DNA of 64,000 nucleotides from Janthinobacterium lividum PAMC 25724. GTDB lineage: Bacteria > Pseudomonadota > Gammaproteobacteria > Burkholderiales > Burkholderiaceae_D. The notes below the pieces were generated by a model. It ran no database searches. It saw only the letters and a list, made by a program, of their open reading frames with translations, and had not been told where the DNA came from. The position numbers and the translations under genes were made by a program. Location of the stretch: assembly GCA_000242815.2 (NCBI GenBank), contig AHHB01000028.1, positions 310,001-374,000 on the forward strand, read 5' to 3'. Positions 43,120 through 53,369 of this stretch are shown in pieces. Numbering within the stretch: the first letter of the stretch is position 1; each line of letters opens with the position of its first letter.

Positions 43120-46100
43120 ATGCACAATTTGAGCAAGGGCGGGGCGGCAGCATGCGTGAGGATATGGCTAGGTGGCCTGCTGCTGGCATTGCTGGTGGGC
43201 GGCGCCTTGTATGCGGGCGCGGCGCGCACGGTCAATGACGATGCCGAACAGCGTTTCGATAACATCACCTACGGCGCCCAGCATAGCCTGGCCACGCGGG
43301 TGAAAAGCTATGCCGATCTGCTGCGCGGTCTGGAAGCGCTGTTTCGTACCAGCGAGCAACTGACGCGCCGCCAGTTCCACGATTACGTGGCGGGCCTGGA
43401 TGTCGCGCACCAGTTTCCCGCCATCGAATCGGTCAATTACGCGGTGGCGCTGACGTCGGCGCAGCGCGAAGCCTATGTCGCCGATGTGCGCCGTGACACC
43501 AGCCTGGCGCCGCGCGGCTATCCCGATTTCACCATCCGTCCGCCCGGCGAGCGGCCGCACTACACGGTACTGACTTACCTGGAACCCGATCCGCTGCTGG
43601 CCGAACGCATGGGTGTCGATATCGGCGCCAACCCACTGGTGGCGAAAGCCCTGCAGCAGTCGCGCGACAGTGGCGAAGTGAGCGCCTCGGGGCAGGTCAT
43701 CATGATCAAGGGACCGCCCGCCCACGTCGGCCTGGGCATGCGCCTGCCCGTGTACCGCAACGGCATGGCGCAAGGCACCGTGGCCGAGCGCCGCGCCGCC
43801 TACCAGGGGTCGGTGGGCATCGGCTTCGGCGTGGCGCAACTGGTGCACAGCGCGCTCGAACGCAGCACTGTGGAACCGTTGCACCTGATCTTGTACAGCG
43901 CGGCCGAAGCGCGCCCTGCCGATGGCATATGGCGCATTACGCCGCAGGACCGCCTGCTGTTCAACGATGACGGCGATCTGGCGGCGGCGCCACCGCAACC
44001 GGGTAGCGACGCCGATTACTTCGACCAGGTGCTGCCCGTGCTGTACCAGGGCGGTGTATGGAAAGCCCATTTTCGCGTGCGCAAGGCGCAGCTGTATAGC
44101 GGCTTTGACCGCTATTTTCCGTCGCTGGCGCTGGCCGTCGGCGTGGCCGGCACGCTGCTCATTTATGGCTACATCTTTACCCTGTACCGTTCGCGCCGCA
44201 CGGCGGTGGCGCAGCGCACCCTGCTCGATACGGTGCTCGATAGCGTCGATGCCTATGTCTACATGAAGGATGCCGACCTGCGCTACCGCTATGTGAATGC
44301 ACGCGCGGCAAAGATACTGGGCCGCTCGGCGAAGCAGTTGCTCGGCCGCCAGGATGACGAGTTGATGCTTGGCGATGCGGCCGCCGCTGCGCAGTTGACC
44401 GAGCGCCAGGTTTTTGACAGTGGCGTCAAGTTCGTCGGCGAAGAGCGCTTCGTCGATGCGCAGGGCCAGGTGCATCAGTTGTGGAGCGTGAAGGTACCGC
44501 TGGGCTTGCCCGGTCCCGTGACTGGCCTCATCGGTCTGTCCACCGACGTGACGGAACTGCACCGCCTGAAGGAACAGGCCGACGCTGCCAGCCAGGCCAA
44601 GAGCGACTTCCTGTCAAATATGAGCCATGAAATTCGCACGCCGATGAACAGCATCATCGGCATGGCGCATCTGGCGCTGAAATCGGTGGCCGATGCGCGC
44701 CAGCGCGATTATCTGCAAAAAATCTTCCATTCAAGCCAGCATTTGCTGGGCCTGATCAACGACATCCTCGATTTTTCGAAGATCGAGGCGGGCAAGCTGG
44801 AACTGGAAGTGCTGGACTTTCGTCTCGACACGCTGCTGGAAAATATCGCCAGCCAGCTCGGTGATGCGGCCGTCGTCAAGGGCTTGGTGCTGCAGTTCGA
44901 TATCGCACCCGAGCTGGCGCAGCGCTGGCGTGGCGATCCGCTGCGACTCGAGCAGGTCTTGTTGAACCTGGCCAGCAACGCCATCAAGTTTTCCGACAAT
45001 GGCAGCATCTACGTGCGCGTGCGCCAGTCAGAAGAGCACGGCAGCCACGCCATGCTGCGCTTCGAGGTGCAGGACTGGGGTATAGGCATGAAACAGGAAG
45101 AGGTGGCGCAACTGTTCCGCTCTTTCCACCAGGCCGACCCCTCGACCACGCGCAAGTATGGCGGCAGCGGCCTGGGGCTGGTCATCAGCAAGCAGCTCGT
45201 TGAACTGATGGGCGGCACTGTGGGGGTGTACAGCGAGCCGGGTCAGGGCAGCACCTTCTGGTTCACGGCGCGCCTGGAGAAAAGCGCGCAAGCGGGCGAT
45301 GAGCGCAGCGCCGAAGTGGCGCCCGACGTATTGGGCGTGATCCGCGGCGCATCGATCCTGCTGGTGGAAGATAACGTCTTCAGCCAACAGGTGGGCTGCG
45401 AATTGCTGGAAGATGCCGGCGCCACTGTCTGCGTCGCCTGCAATGGCCGCGAAGCACTGGAATTGCTGGCCCACCAGCGCTACGACTGTGTGCTGATGGA
45501 CGTGCAGATGCCGCTGATGGACGGCTTCGAGGCGACGCGCCGCATCCGCGCCGACCCCAAGCTCAGCGGCCTGCTGGTGATCGCCATGACAGCCAATGCG
45601 GGAAGCGAAGACCGTGCCCGCTGCCTGGCGGCGGGCATGGATGAATTCGTGACCAAGCCGATCGCCCCGAATCTGCTGTTTCACGTGTTGGCAAAATGGT
45701 TCCGCCTGCGCGGTGGCATCGGCAGCATGGGCAGCATGGGCCGCGCGCACGCGGGCGACTGGCTGGCAGCAGCACCGAAGGCGCCGCCATCGGCCGCTTC
45801 GCCGGCATTGCACGGCACCGCCATCCTCGACCTGGCCACCCTGGCGCTGACGTTCAGCAATGACGCAGTGAAGATGCGCAAATACACTCAGCTGTTTCTC
45901 GATACGGCGCGCGACGGCATCGCCGAAATGGAGCAGGCCATGGCGCTGGAAGACCTGGGCCGCCTGGCCGACCTGGGACACCGCAGCAGGTCGTCGGCGC
46001 TGGCCGTGGGCGCCCATGCTTTTGCCAGCCTGTGCCTGTCGATCGAAGGCTTGCGCTCGGGCGGCGACCTGCAGCAGGCGCGCGCCCTGCTGACGGCGCT

Positions 46101-46167
46101 GGAGCCGGCGCTGGCGCAGGTGGCGCAACAAATTTCACGCCAATTTATCGCCAGCGACGCCCCTTGA
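43120..46167 (+). CDS. CHASE-PAS hybrid sensor histidine kinase with receiver and Hpt domains
   Basis: 1015 aa. A first membrane span (about 13-35), a periplasmic CHASE-like sensor (about 36-330), a second span (about 335-360), a PAS/PAC domain (about 365-490), a HisKA domain with phosphorylated His503 (MSHEIRTPMNS), a HATPase domain (VLLNLASNAIKFSDNG, GSGLGLVISKQL), a receiver with Asp794 (LMDVQMP) and a C-terminal Hpt domain with His954 (GHRSRSSA). The full phosphorelay is thus in one chain, and the final partner is encoded elsewhere. A TTG nine codons earlier is a weaker start. CHASE domains sense small molecules; the ligand is unknown. It is 75 bases upstream of recC, with no evident connection. 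Confidence 0.9.
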   Translation: MHNLSKGGAAACVRIWLGGLLLALLVGGALYAGAARTVNDDAEQRFDNITYGAQHSLATRVKSYADLLRGLEALFRTSEQLTRRQFHDYVAGLDVAHQFPAIESVNYAVALTSAQREAYVADVRRDTSLAPRGYPDFTIRPPGERPHYTVLTYLEPDPLLAERMGVDIGANPLVAKALQQSRDSGEVSASGQVIMIKGPPAHVGLGMRLPVYRNGMAQGTVAERRAAYQGSVGIGFGVAQLVHSALERSTVEPLHLILYSAAEARPADGIWRITPQDRLLFNDDGDLAAAPPQPGSDADYFDQVLPVLYQGGVWKAHFRVRKAQLYSGFDRYFPSLALAVGVAGTLLIYGYIFTLYRSRRTAVAQRTLLDTVLDSVDAYVYMKDADLRYRYVNARAAKILGRSAKQLLGRQDDELMLGDAAAAAQLTERQVFDSGVKFVGEERFVDAQGQVHQLWSVKVPLGLPGPVTGLIGLSTDVTELHRLKEQADAASQAKSDFLSNMSHEIRTPMNSIIGMAHLALKSVADARQRDYLQKIFHSSQHLLGLINDILDFSKIEAGKLELEVLDFRLDTLLENIASQLGDAAVVKGLVLQFDIAPELAQRWRGDPLRLEQVLLNLASNAIKFSDNGSIYVRVRQSEEHGSHAMLRFEVQDWGIGMKQEEVAQLFRSFHQADPSTTRKYGGSGLGLVISKQLVELMGGTVGVYSEPGQGSTFWFTARLEKSAQAGDERSAEVAPDVLGVIRGASILLVEDNVFSQQVGCELLEDAGATVCVACNGREALELLAHQRYDCVLMDVQMPLMDGFEATRRIRADPKLSGLLVIAMTANAGSEDRARCLAAGMDEFVTKPIAPNLLFHVLAKWFRLRGGIGSMGSMGRAHAGDWLAAAPKAPPSAASPALHGTAILDLATLALTFSNDAVKMRKYTQLFLDTARDGIAEMEQAMALEDLGRLADLGHRSRSSALAVGAHAFASLCLSIEGLRSGGDLQQARALLTALEPALAQVAQQISRQFIASDAP

Positions 46168-46242
46168 CGCAGGCAGCGGCGATAATAGGCGTTTGACGTC
46201 TGTGGCTACCCGGCCGCAGACGCGGCAACTCATCGGATCAGC

Positions 46243-49200
46243 ATGCATACTCCCGTCACGCCCGGCCTTCTCATACTGCATGGCAACCAGCTCGAACAGC
46301 TGCGCGCCGCCGTCTTCCAGTGGCTGCGCCAGCACCCGCTGGCGCCCCTGGAAACGGATATCTTCCTGGTGCAGTCGAACGGCGTGGCCGAATGGCTGAA
46401 GATCGCCCTGGCCGAGGAGATGGGTGTGTGCGCCGCCACGCGCATCGCCCTGCCGGCGCGCCTGCTGTGGGAAAGCTACCGCGGCATGTTGGGACGCGAG
46501 CGGGTGCCGCGCGTGTCGCCATTTGATAAGTCGCCGCTGAGCTGGCGTTTGATGCGCCTGTTGCCGTCGCTGCTGGCCGATCCCGTCTTCGCGCCGCTAC
46601 GCTATTTCCTGGCCGATGGCGATAGCGAACGCCGGCTGCAACTGGCCGAGCGCCTGGCCGACCTGTTTGACCAATACCAAGTCTACCGCGCCGACTGGCT
46701 GTCCGACTGGGCTGCGGGGCGCGACGAGCTGCGTACGGCGCGCGGCGAAGCCATTGCCTTGAAGGAAGACCAGCGTTGGCAGGCGCAGCTGTGGCGCGCC
46801 GTGACCGCCGATGTCGAGGCCTTCGAGCGCGACACGGGCCGCGCCGACATCCACGACGCCTTCCTGGCGGCGATCGCCGCCGGCCTGCCTCCTGCCGGCA
46901 AGCTGCCGCGCCGCGTGGTGCTGTTTGGCGTATCGGCCTTGCCATATCAAACCTTGCAGGCGCTCGCTGCGCTGGCGCGCCATACGCAGGTGGTGCTGGC
47001 CGTCCCCAACCCATGCCAGTTTTACTGGGGCGACATCATCGACGGGCGCGACTTGCTGCGCGCGCAAAACAAGCGCCAGCGGCAGCGCAACGGTACCGAC
47101 TTGGCGCAAATGCCGCTCGAAGCAATGCATGCGCACAGCCATCCGCTGCTGGCCAGCTGGGGCAGGCAAGGGCGTGACTTCATCCGCATGCTCGACGAGT
47201 TCGACGAACACGCGCAAGCCGAGGGACGCGATGACAGCCTGCGCATCGACCTGTTTGGCGAGGAAACGGGAGAGACCCTGCTGCAGCAGGTACAGGTGGC
47301 CATTCGCGAACTGCGCCCGCTGGCGGAACACGAACAGACGCCGCCCGAGGCCGGTGATCGATCGATCGAATTTCATGTGGCGCACAGCGTGCAGCGCGAA
47401 GTGGAAGTGCTGCACGACCAGCTGCTGGCCATGTTCGCGCACAGCACCGAAACGCTCTTGCGTCCGCGCGACGTGGTGGTGATGGTGCCCGATATCGACA
47501 CCTTTACTGCCGCCATCCACGCCGTCTTCGGCCAGTACCGGCGCAATGACGAGCGTTTCATTCCGTTCGAGATCGGCGACGTGAAGGACCGCAGCGTCAA
47601 CCCGCTGCTCGTTGCACTCGAGTGGCTGTTGCAGCTGCCGCAGCAGCGCTGCCGCCAGAGCGAAGTGCGCGACCTGCTCGACGTGCCTGCGCTGGCCACC
47701 CGCTTTGGCCTGCAGCCGGACGACCTGGCCACGTTGGGCGCCTGGATCGAAGGCGCGGGCGTGCGCTGGGGCCTGGATCAGACGCACCGCGCCGGCCTGG
47801 GGCTGGGCGCGGCAGGGGAACAGAATGCATGGATCTTCGGCGTGCGGCGCATGCTGCTCGGCTATGCCAGCGGCAGTGGCGCCAGCTTTGGCGGCATCGA
47901 GCCGTATGCGGAAGTGGGTGGCCTCGATGCGGCGCTGGCGGGCTCGCTGGCGCAGCTGGTCGAGGCGCTGCTGCGCTGGCGCAGCATGCTGTCCGTCGCC
48001 TGCACGCCAGCCGAGTGGGGCGTGCAGGCGCGCGCGCTGCTGGCGGCTTTTTTTGACGCCGACGACGAGGGCGACCGCCTGACCCTGGCGCAGCTCGAAG
48101 GCGCCTTGCAGGGCTGGCTGGAAACCTGCGAGCATGCGGGCTTTGTCGAGCCGGTGCCCCTGTCGGTGCTGCGCGTGGCGTGGCTGGGCGCCTTGGACGA
48201 GCCGACCCTGAACCATCAATTCGTCTCCGGCGGCGTCACCTTCTGCACCCTGATGCCGATGCGCGCCGTGCCATTTCGCGTGGTGTGCCTGCTGGGCATG
48301 AACGATGGCGATTTTCCGCGCCGCGCCCCAAAGGCTGATTTCGACCTGCTGGCGCTGCCCGGCATGGCGCGCCCGGGCGACCGCTCGCGCCGCGACGATG
48401 ACCGCTACCTGATGCTCGAAGCCTTGCTGGCCGCGCGCGACAAACTCTATGTGAGCTGGGTAGGGCGCAATGTGCGCGACAATTCCGAGCAGCCGCCGTC
48501 GGTGCTGGTGTCGCAGCTGCGCGACTATCTGGTCGCCGGCTGGTCGCTGGACCGGCACCTGGCGTCGCTCACCACCGAGCACGCGTTGCAGCCATTCAGT
48601 CGCCGCTATTTCGAAGCCGATGGCTTGCTGACCTACGCGCGCGAATGGCGCGTCGCGCATGCCGATGCGGCCGATGCGGATGCGCAGGCCGCCGTGCTGC
48701 CGCTGGGTCCCTACGAACTCGATCCCGGCACGCGCTTGAAACTGGGCGAGCTGGCCAGCTTTTTGCGCCAGCCCGTCAAGTACTTTTTCCGCCGCCGCTT
48801 GAGCGTGTATTTTGCCGATGCGGCCATGCTGGGCGAGGATGAAGAACCGTTCGGCCTGAATGCGCTCGAGCGCTATTTGCTGGAAGACACCATGTTAGAT
48901 GATGGCGGCGTCGTCGAAGCTGCGGGTGAGGTGCGCGCCAGCCTGGAAGCGCGCGCGCAGAAGCTGGCGCGCGAAGGCGTGCTGCCCATCGGCCTGATCG
49001 GCCAGCAGGTGCAGGCGCAGCTGGTCGAGGCGCTGGTGCCCGTGCGCAGCGCGTGGCTGTCGCTGCGCGCCTCGTTCCCGCTGGCGGCCGACAAGCGCGC
49101 CATCAACTTGACGTTTGGCGAACTGCAGATCGACGACTGGCTCGACAAATTGTGCAGCAACGGCCAGGAGACGGCCTGGCTGATGCAGATTTCCTCGAAG

Positions 49201-49671
49201 GTGACGGACAAGAGCGGCCTGGCGCGCGGCGACAAGCTGATGCTGATGTGGCTGCGCCAGCTGGCCGCCGCTGCCCTGGGTTTGCCCGTCACTGGTTACC
49301 TGGTGGCGCGCGACGCCATCGTCAGCATGGCGCCACTCGATCCGGCCGCATCGCGCGATGCGCTGGCCACCTTGCTGGCGCTGTGGCGCGAAGGCATGAA
49401 CCATCCCTTGCCCACGGCGTGCAAGACGGGGTTGGCGCTGGTGCAGCAGGGCGACCCGCGCGCCGTGTATGACGGCGGCTTTGACATCTCTGGCGAGCGC
49501 GAGGAACTGTGCCTGGCGCGCCTGTGGCCCGAGTTTTCCGCGCTGGCCGCCGAGGAAGCATGGGAAGACTGCACGCGCGAGCTGTATGGCCCGCTGGCCG
49601 ACTGGCTGCAGCAACACATTACGATTGACCCGATCAGCGCGCCCAATGATGGCGCGGGAGAAGAACCATGA
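46243..49671 (+). CDS. recC: Exodeoxyribonuclease V subunit gamma
   Basis: 1142 aa. The RecC subunit of RecBCD holds the enzyme together, splits the duplex and reads the Chi site. It has the N-terminal helicase-like fold without ATPase motifs (LILHGNQLEQLRAAVFQWLR, then VQSNGVAEWLKIALAEEMG) and conserved segments such as FCTLMPMRAVPFRVVCLLGMNDGDFPR (positions about 48237-48318). Length matches the family. Its stop overlaps the recB start by ATGA, so the complex is assembled from one transcript. Confidence 0.93.
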   Translation: MHTPVTPGLLILHGNQLEQLRAAVFQWLRQHPLAPLETDIFLVQSNGVAEWLKIALAEEMGVCAATRIALPARLLWESYRGMLGRERVPRVSPFDKSPLSWRLMRLLPSLLADPVFAPLRYFLADGDSERRLQLAERLADLFDQYQVYRADWLSDWAAGRDELRTARGEAIALKEDQRWQAQLWRAVTADVEAFERDTGRADIHDAFLAAIAAGLPPAGKLPRRVVLFGVSALPYQTLQALAALARHTQVVLAVPNPCQFYWGDIIDGRDLLRAQNKRQRQRNGTDLAQMPLEAMHAHSHPLLASWGRQGRDFIRMLDEFDEHAQAEGRDDSLRIDLFGEETGETLLQQVQVAIRELRPLAEHEQTPPEAGDRSIEFHVAHSVQREVEVLHDQLLAMFAHSTETLLRPRDVVVMVPDIDTFTAAIHAVFGQYRRNDERFIPFEIGDVKDRSVNPLLVALEWLLQLPQQRCRQSEVRDLLDVPALATRFGLQPDDLATLGAWIEGAGVRWGLDQTHRAGLGLGAAGEQNAWIFGVRRMLLGYASGSGASFGGIEPYAEVGGLDAALAGSLAQLVEALLRWRSMLSVACTPAEWGVQARALLAAFFDADDEGDRLTLAQLEGALQGWLETCEHAGFVEPVPLSVLRVAWLGALDEPTLNHQFVSGGVTFCTLMPMRAVPFRVVCLLGMNDGDFPRRAPKADFDLLALPGMARPGDRSRRDDDRYLMLEALLAARDKLYVSWVGRNVRDNSEQPPSVLVSQLRDYLVAGWSLDRHLASLTTEHALQPFSRRYFEADGLLTYAREWRVAHADAADADAQAAVLPLGPYELDPGTRLKLGELASFLRQPVKYFFRRRLSVYFADAAMLGEDEEPFGLNALERYLLEDTMLDDGGVVEAAGEVRASLEARAQKLAREGVLPIGLIGQQVQAQLVEALVPVRSAWLSLRASFPLAADKRAINLTFGELQIDDWLDKLCSNGQETAWLMQISSKVTDKSGLARGDKLMLMWLRQLAAAALGLPVTGYLVARDAIVSMAPLDPAASRDALATLLALWREGMNHPLPTACKTGLALVQQGDPRAVYDGGFDISGEREELCLARLWPEFSALAAEEAWEDCTRELYGPLADWLQQHITIDPISAPNDGAGEEP

Positions 49672-52600
49672 CGAGCCATTTGCTCAATCCGCTGACGTTC
49701 CCGCTGCACGGCTCGCGGCTGATAGAAGCCTCGGCCGGCACGGGAAAAACCTGGACCATCGCCGCGCTGTACCTGCGCCTGGTACTTGGTCACGGCGGGG
49801 GGCACGGCGACGACGACAGCCGTTTTACGCGTCCGCTGCTGCCAGCCGACATTCTGGTGATGACATTTACGCGCGCCGCCACGCGCGAATTGTCGAACCG
49901 CGTGCGCGAACGCCTGATCGAGGCCGCCGCGTATTTTCGCAATGAGGTCGGCATGCAATCGGGCGCCAGCGACCCCTTTCTCGACGCCTTGCTGGAATCT
50001 TATCCTGACGAGAGCGCACGGCAAAAGGCCGCGCACCGGCTGATGCTGGCCGCCGAGACGATGGATGAAGCGGCCATCTTCACTATCGATGCCTGGTGCC
50101 AGCGCATGTTGCGCGAGCACGCGTTCGACAGCGGCAGTCTGTTCGATGAAGAATTGGTCAGCGACGAGCAAGCCCTGTTCGAGGATGCGGCCCACGATTA
50201 CTGGCGTCAGCAAGTCTATCCCCTGGCGCCGCAGGCGCTCGATGTGTTGCTCGCTTGCTGGCCCGACGTCGACGCGTTGAAGAAGGGCGCGCGCGAGCTG
50301 GCGCGCCGTGCCGATAGCATGGGCATGGCGGACGATGAGCCTTTATCTGTGCTGATCGCGCGCGAACAGCGGGCGCTGGCCGCGCAACTGGCCAGCCTGA
50401 AGGCGGGCTGGGTCGAGCGCGTGGATCGGATGGCCGCCTGGATCAACGAGCATCGCGCCGCCAGTCCCAAGTGTTTTAACGGCGTCAAGATGAAGCCGGA
50501 GAACCTGGCGAAGTGGTTCGACGGCTTGCGCCAGTGGGCGCAAGACCCGCTCTTGCTGCAGCCGGCTATCACGGCCAAGGCGTGGGAACGCTTGACGCCG
50601 TTCGGCATCGAGGATGCGTTCGCCAAGAATTTCACGGCGCAGGTGCCCGAGTGCTTCGAACATACCGAGGCGCTGGGGAGCGCCCTGGCAGCGCTCACGC
50701 CGCTGGCGCACAAGCTGCACCTGCATGCGGCGGCGGCCATTGCGCGGCGCATGGATCAATTGAAGCGCCAGTCGCGCCAGTTCGGCTTTGCCGACATGCT
50801 GCAGCGCTTGCACGATGCGCTCGCTGGCGAGAATGGCGCGGCCCTGCGCCAGCGCATCGTCGACCAATACCCGCTGGCCATGGTCGATGAATTCCAGGAT
50901 ACGGCGCCGGCACAGTATCAGATCTTCAATTTGTTATACCGCATTGCCGAGAATAATCGAGCGCAAGGGCTGTTCCTGATCGGCGACCCGAAGCAGTCGA
51001 TCTACGGCTTTCGCGGCGCCGACATCCAAAGCTATCTGGCGGCGCGGCGCGCAACGAACGGCCGCCATTACCAGCTGGGCACCAACTACCGTTCGACGGC
51101 GCCCCTGGTGGCTGCCGTCAACCAGCTGTTTTTGCATGCCGAGCGCGCCGAAGTGCCGCTCGGTGCCTTCCGTTACCGCAAGAACGGCGAGAACCCGCTG
51201 CCGTTCGAGGCCGTCGAGGCCAAGGGCCGCGCCGAGCACCTGCTGAACGCCAGCGGCCCGCTGCCTGCGCTACTGGCCGCCTGCGCCAGCGATGAAGGGC
51301 TGCGCGGCGACAGCTACCGCGAGTATTTTGCGCAGCATTGCGCCGAGCACATCGTCGCCATGCTCGGCGATGCGCAAGCCGGCTTCGATGGCCCGGACGG
51401 TTTCGTGCGGCTGCAGCCGGCCGATATCGCCGTGCTCGTGCGCGACCGCAAGGAAGCGGCGGCGGTGCGCCGCGCGCTGGCGCGCCGCCGGGTTGCCAGC
51501 GTCTACTTGTCGGACAAGGATTCCGTCGTCGACAGCGAGGAAGCGCAAGATGTGTTGCGCTGGCTGGCGGCGCTGGCCAATCCCCTCGACGGCGGCCTTG
51601 CGCGCGCCGCATTTGCCACGCGCACCATCGGCTTGTCGCTGGGCCAGCTGGCGTGCCTGTCGAGCGACGAACTGGAATGGGAACGCCGCGTCGAGCAACT
51701 CAAGGCCTTGCACCTGATCTGGCAGCGCCAGGGCGTGCTGGCCATGCTGCGCCGCTTCATCCACGAACTGCAATTGCCGGCCATGCTGCTGCAGCAGACC
51801 GGTGGCGAGCGGCGCTTGACGAATCTGCTGCACCTGGCCGAACTGCTGCAATCGGCCAGTCGCCAGCTCGATGGCGAGCAAGCGCTGATACGCTGGCTGG
51901 CCGAGCAGATTGCCGGCGAAGGCGAGGGTGGCGACGAGCGCGTGCTGCGCCTGGAAAGCGATGCAGAGCTGGTCAAAGTCATCACGGTGCACAAATCCAA
52001 GGGCCTCGAATACCCGCTGGTCTATTTGCCATTCGCCGTCACGGCGCGCAAGGTTGATAAGCGCAACCGCAGCTTCTTCGAGTATGCCGGGGACAATGGC
52101 GAGCGCCGCCTCGACCTGTCGCTGTCCGATGCGGCGATGGCTGCGGTCGAAGAGGCGCGCATCGAGGAAGACTTGCGCCTGCTGTATGTGGCGCTGACGC
52201 GCGCGCGCCACTTCTTGTGGCTGGGGGTGGCCGCCCAGGCGGCGCGCAAGGCGGGCGAGAATACCTTGCACGAATCGGCGCTCGGCTATCTGCTGACGGG
52301 CGGCGACAAGCTGCCCTGCGGGCAGTTGCTGCTGCGCTGGCAGCAGGTAGCCGGCGATTGCGATGCCATTGCTGCCATGACGCTGGCGCAGCCCGATGCC
52401 TGCACGGTGCTTGACCGTATTGAGCGGCGCCCCGAGTTGCGCCCCGCGCCCGTGTTCGTGGGCGAGTTTGAGCGCGACTGGTCGGTGGGCAGCTTTACGT
52501 CGCTGACGCGCCAGATCGGCGCCGTGTCAGCGGCGCACGTGCCGCAGCGGGCGCTGGAAGAGACCTTGCTGGAAGATGGGGCAGGGCCCAGCGTGGCAGC

Positions 52601-53354
52601 TGTGTCACCGCTGCAGACGGGCGACGCGCCATGGCACCGATTCCCGCGTGGTTCCGTGCCTGGTAATTTTCTGCACGAGCAGTTGGAGTGGATGGGCGGC
52701 GAGGGCTTTGATTGTGTCAATGACGCACACTTCAACACGCGCCTGGCTGCGCGTTGCGAGCGGGCGGGCTGGGGCCACCGCCAGGAAGACGCCATCGCCT
52801 GGCTCAGGCAAGTGGCCATCACGCCGTTGCCGCTGCTCGACGCCTCGCTGTCGCAGTTGGGCAGCACCCTGTCCGAGATGGAGTTCTGGTTCCCCAGCGA
52901 GCATTTGTCCACCGGTGCGCTCGATCAGCTGTGTACGCGTTTGTTGCTCGATGATGCGCCGCGCCCCGTGCTGCCGCGCCGCCAGTTGCACGGCATGCTG
53001 AAAGGCTTTGCTGACCTGGTCATTGAGCACGAAGGGCGCTACTGGGTGCTCGACTACAAGTCCAATGCGCTCGGTGTCAACGACGCCGCTTACCACAGCG
53101 CCGCGCTGGCGGCCGGCATGGCGCAGCATCGCTACGATATCCAGGGTGCGATCTACATGCTGGCCCTGCACCGGCTGCTGAAAAGCCGGCTCGGCGACGC
53201 CTACGACCCGGCCGAGCACTTGGGCGGCGCCATTTTCCTGTTCCTGCGCGGCATCGCGAATGCGGATACGCATGGCTGCTATTGGCTGGCACCGCAGTTG
53301 GAACTGCTCGATGGACTCGATCAATTATTGTCACAGGAAGTGGAAATAGCATGA
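49668..53354 (+). CDS. recB: Exodeoxyribonuclease V subunit beta
   Basis: 1228 aa SF1A helicase-nuclease. Walker A ASAGTGKT (21-28), helicase motif II region MVDEFQDTAP, motif III-like GDPKQSIYGFRGAD, and VHKSKGLEYPLVYLP near residue 775. The C-terminal nuclease has the catalytic VLDYKSN (Asp1129, Lys1131). It drives 3'-5' unwinding and degrades both strands until Chi. The gene overlaps recC by ATGA and ends 15 bases before the recD start. Confidence 0.94.
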   Translation: MTSHLLNPLTFPLHGSRLIEASAGTGKTWTIAALYLRLVLGHGGGHGDDDSRFTRPLLPADILVMTFTRAATRELSNRVRERLIEAAAYFRNEVGMQSGASDPFLDALLESYPDESARQKAAHRLMLAAETMDEAAIFTIDAWCQRMLREHAFDSGSLFDEELVSDEQALFEDAAHDYWRQQVYPLAPQALDVLLACWPDVDALKKGARELARRADSMGMADDEPLSVLIAREQRALAAQLASLKAGWVERVDRMAAWINEHRAASPKCFNGVKMKPENLAKWFDGLRQWAQDPLLLQPAITAKAWERLTPFGIEDAFAKNFTAQVPECFEHTEALGSALAALTPLAHKLHLHAAAAIARRMDQLKRQSRQFGFADMLQRLHDALAGENGAALRQRIVDQYPLAMVDEFQDTAPAQYQIFNLLYRIAENNRAQGLFLIGDPKQSIYGFRGADIQSYLAARRATNGRHYQLGTNYRSTAPLVAAVNQLFLHAERAEVPLGAFRYRKNGENPLPFEAVEAKGRAEHLLNASGPLPALLAACASDEGLRGDSYREYFAQHCAEHIVAMLGDAQAGFDGPDGFVRLQPADIAVLVRDRKEAAAVRRALARRRVASVYLSDKDSVVDSEEAQDVLRWLAALANPLDGGLARAAFATRTIGLSLGQLACLSSDELEWERRVEQLKALHLIWQRQGVLAMLRRFIHELQLPAMLLQQTGGERRLTNLLHLAELLQSASRQLDGEQALIRWLAEQIAGEGEGGDERVLRLESDAELVKVITVHKSKGLEYPLVYLPFAVTARKVDKRNRSFFEYAGDNGERRLDLSLSDAAMAAVEEARIEEDLRLLYVALTRARHFLWLGVAAQAARKAGENTLHESALGYLLTGGDKLPCGQLLLRWQQVAGDCDAIAAMTLAQPDACTVLDRIERRPELRPAPVFVGEFERDWSVGSFTSLTRQIGAVSAAHVPQRALEETLLEDGAGPSVAAVSPLQTGDAPWHRFPRGSVPGNFLHEQLEWMGGEGFDCVNDAHFNTRLAARCERAGWGHRQEDAIAWLRQVAITPLPLLDASLSQLGSTLSEMEFWFPSEHLSTGALDQLCTRLLLDDAPRPVLPRRQLHGMLKGFADLVIEHEGRYWVLDYKSNALGVNDAAYHSAALAAGMAQHRYDIQGAIYMLALHRLLKSRLGDAYDPAEHLGGAIFLFLRGIANADTHGCYWLAPQLELLDGLDQLLSQEVEIA

Positions 53355-53369
53355 TGCATGAGGAACACG

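Noticed and set aside
46597-48660. 687-codon minus-strand open frame inside recC
   Set aside because: RecC is certain on the other strand; the reverse translation is His/Gln/Arg-rich and low in meaning.
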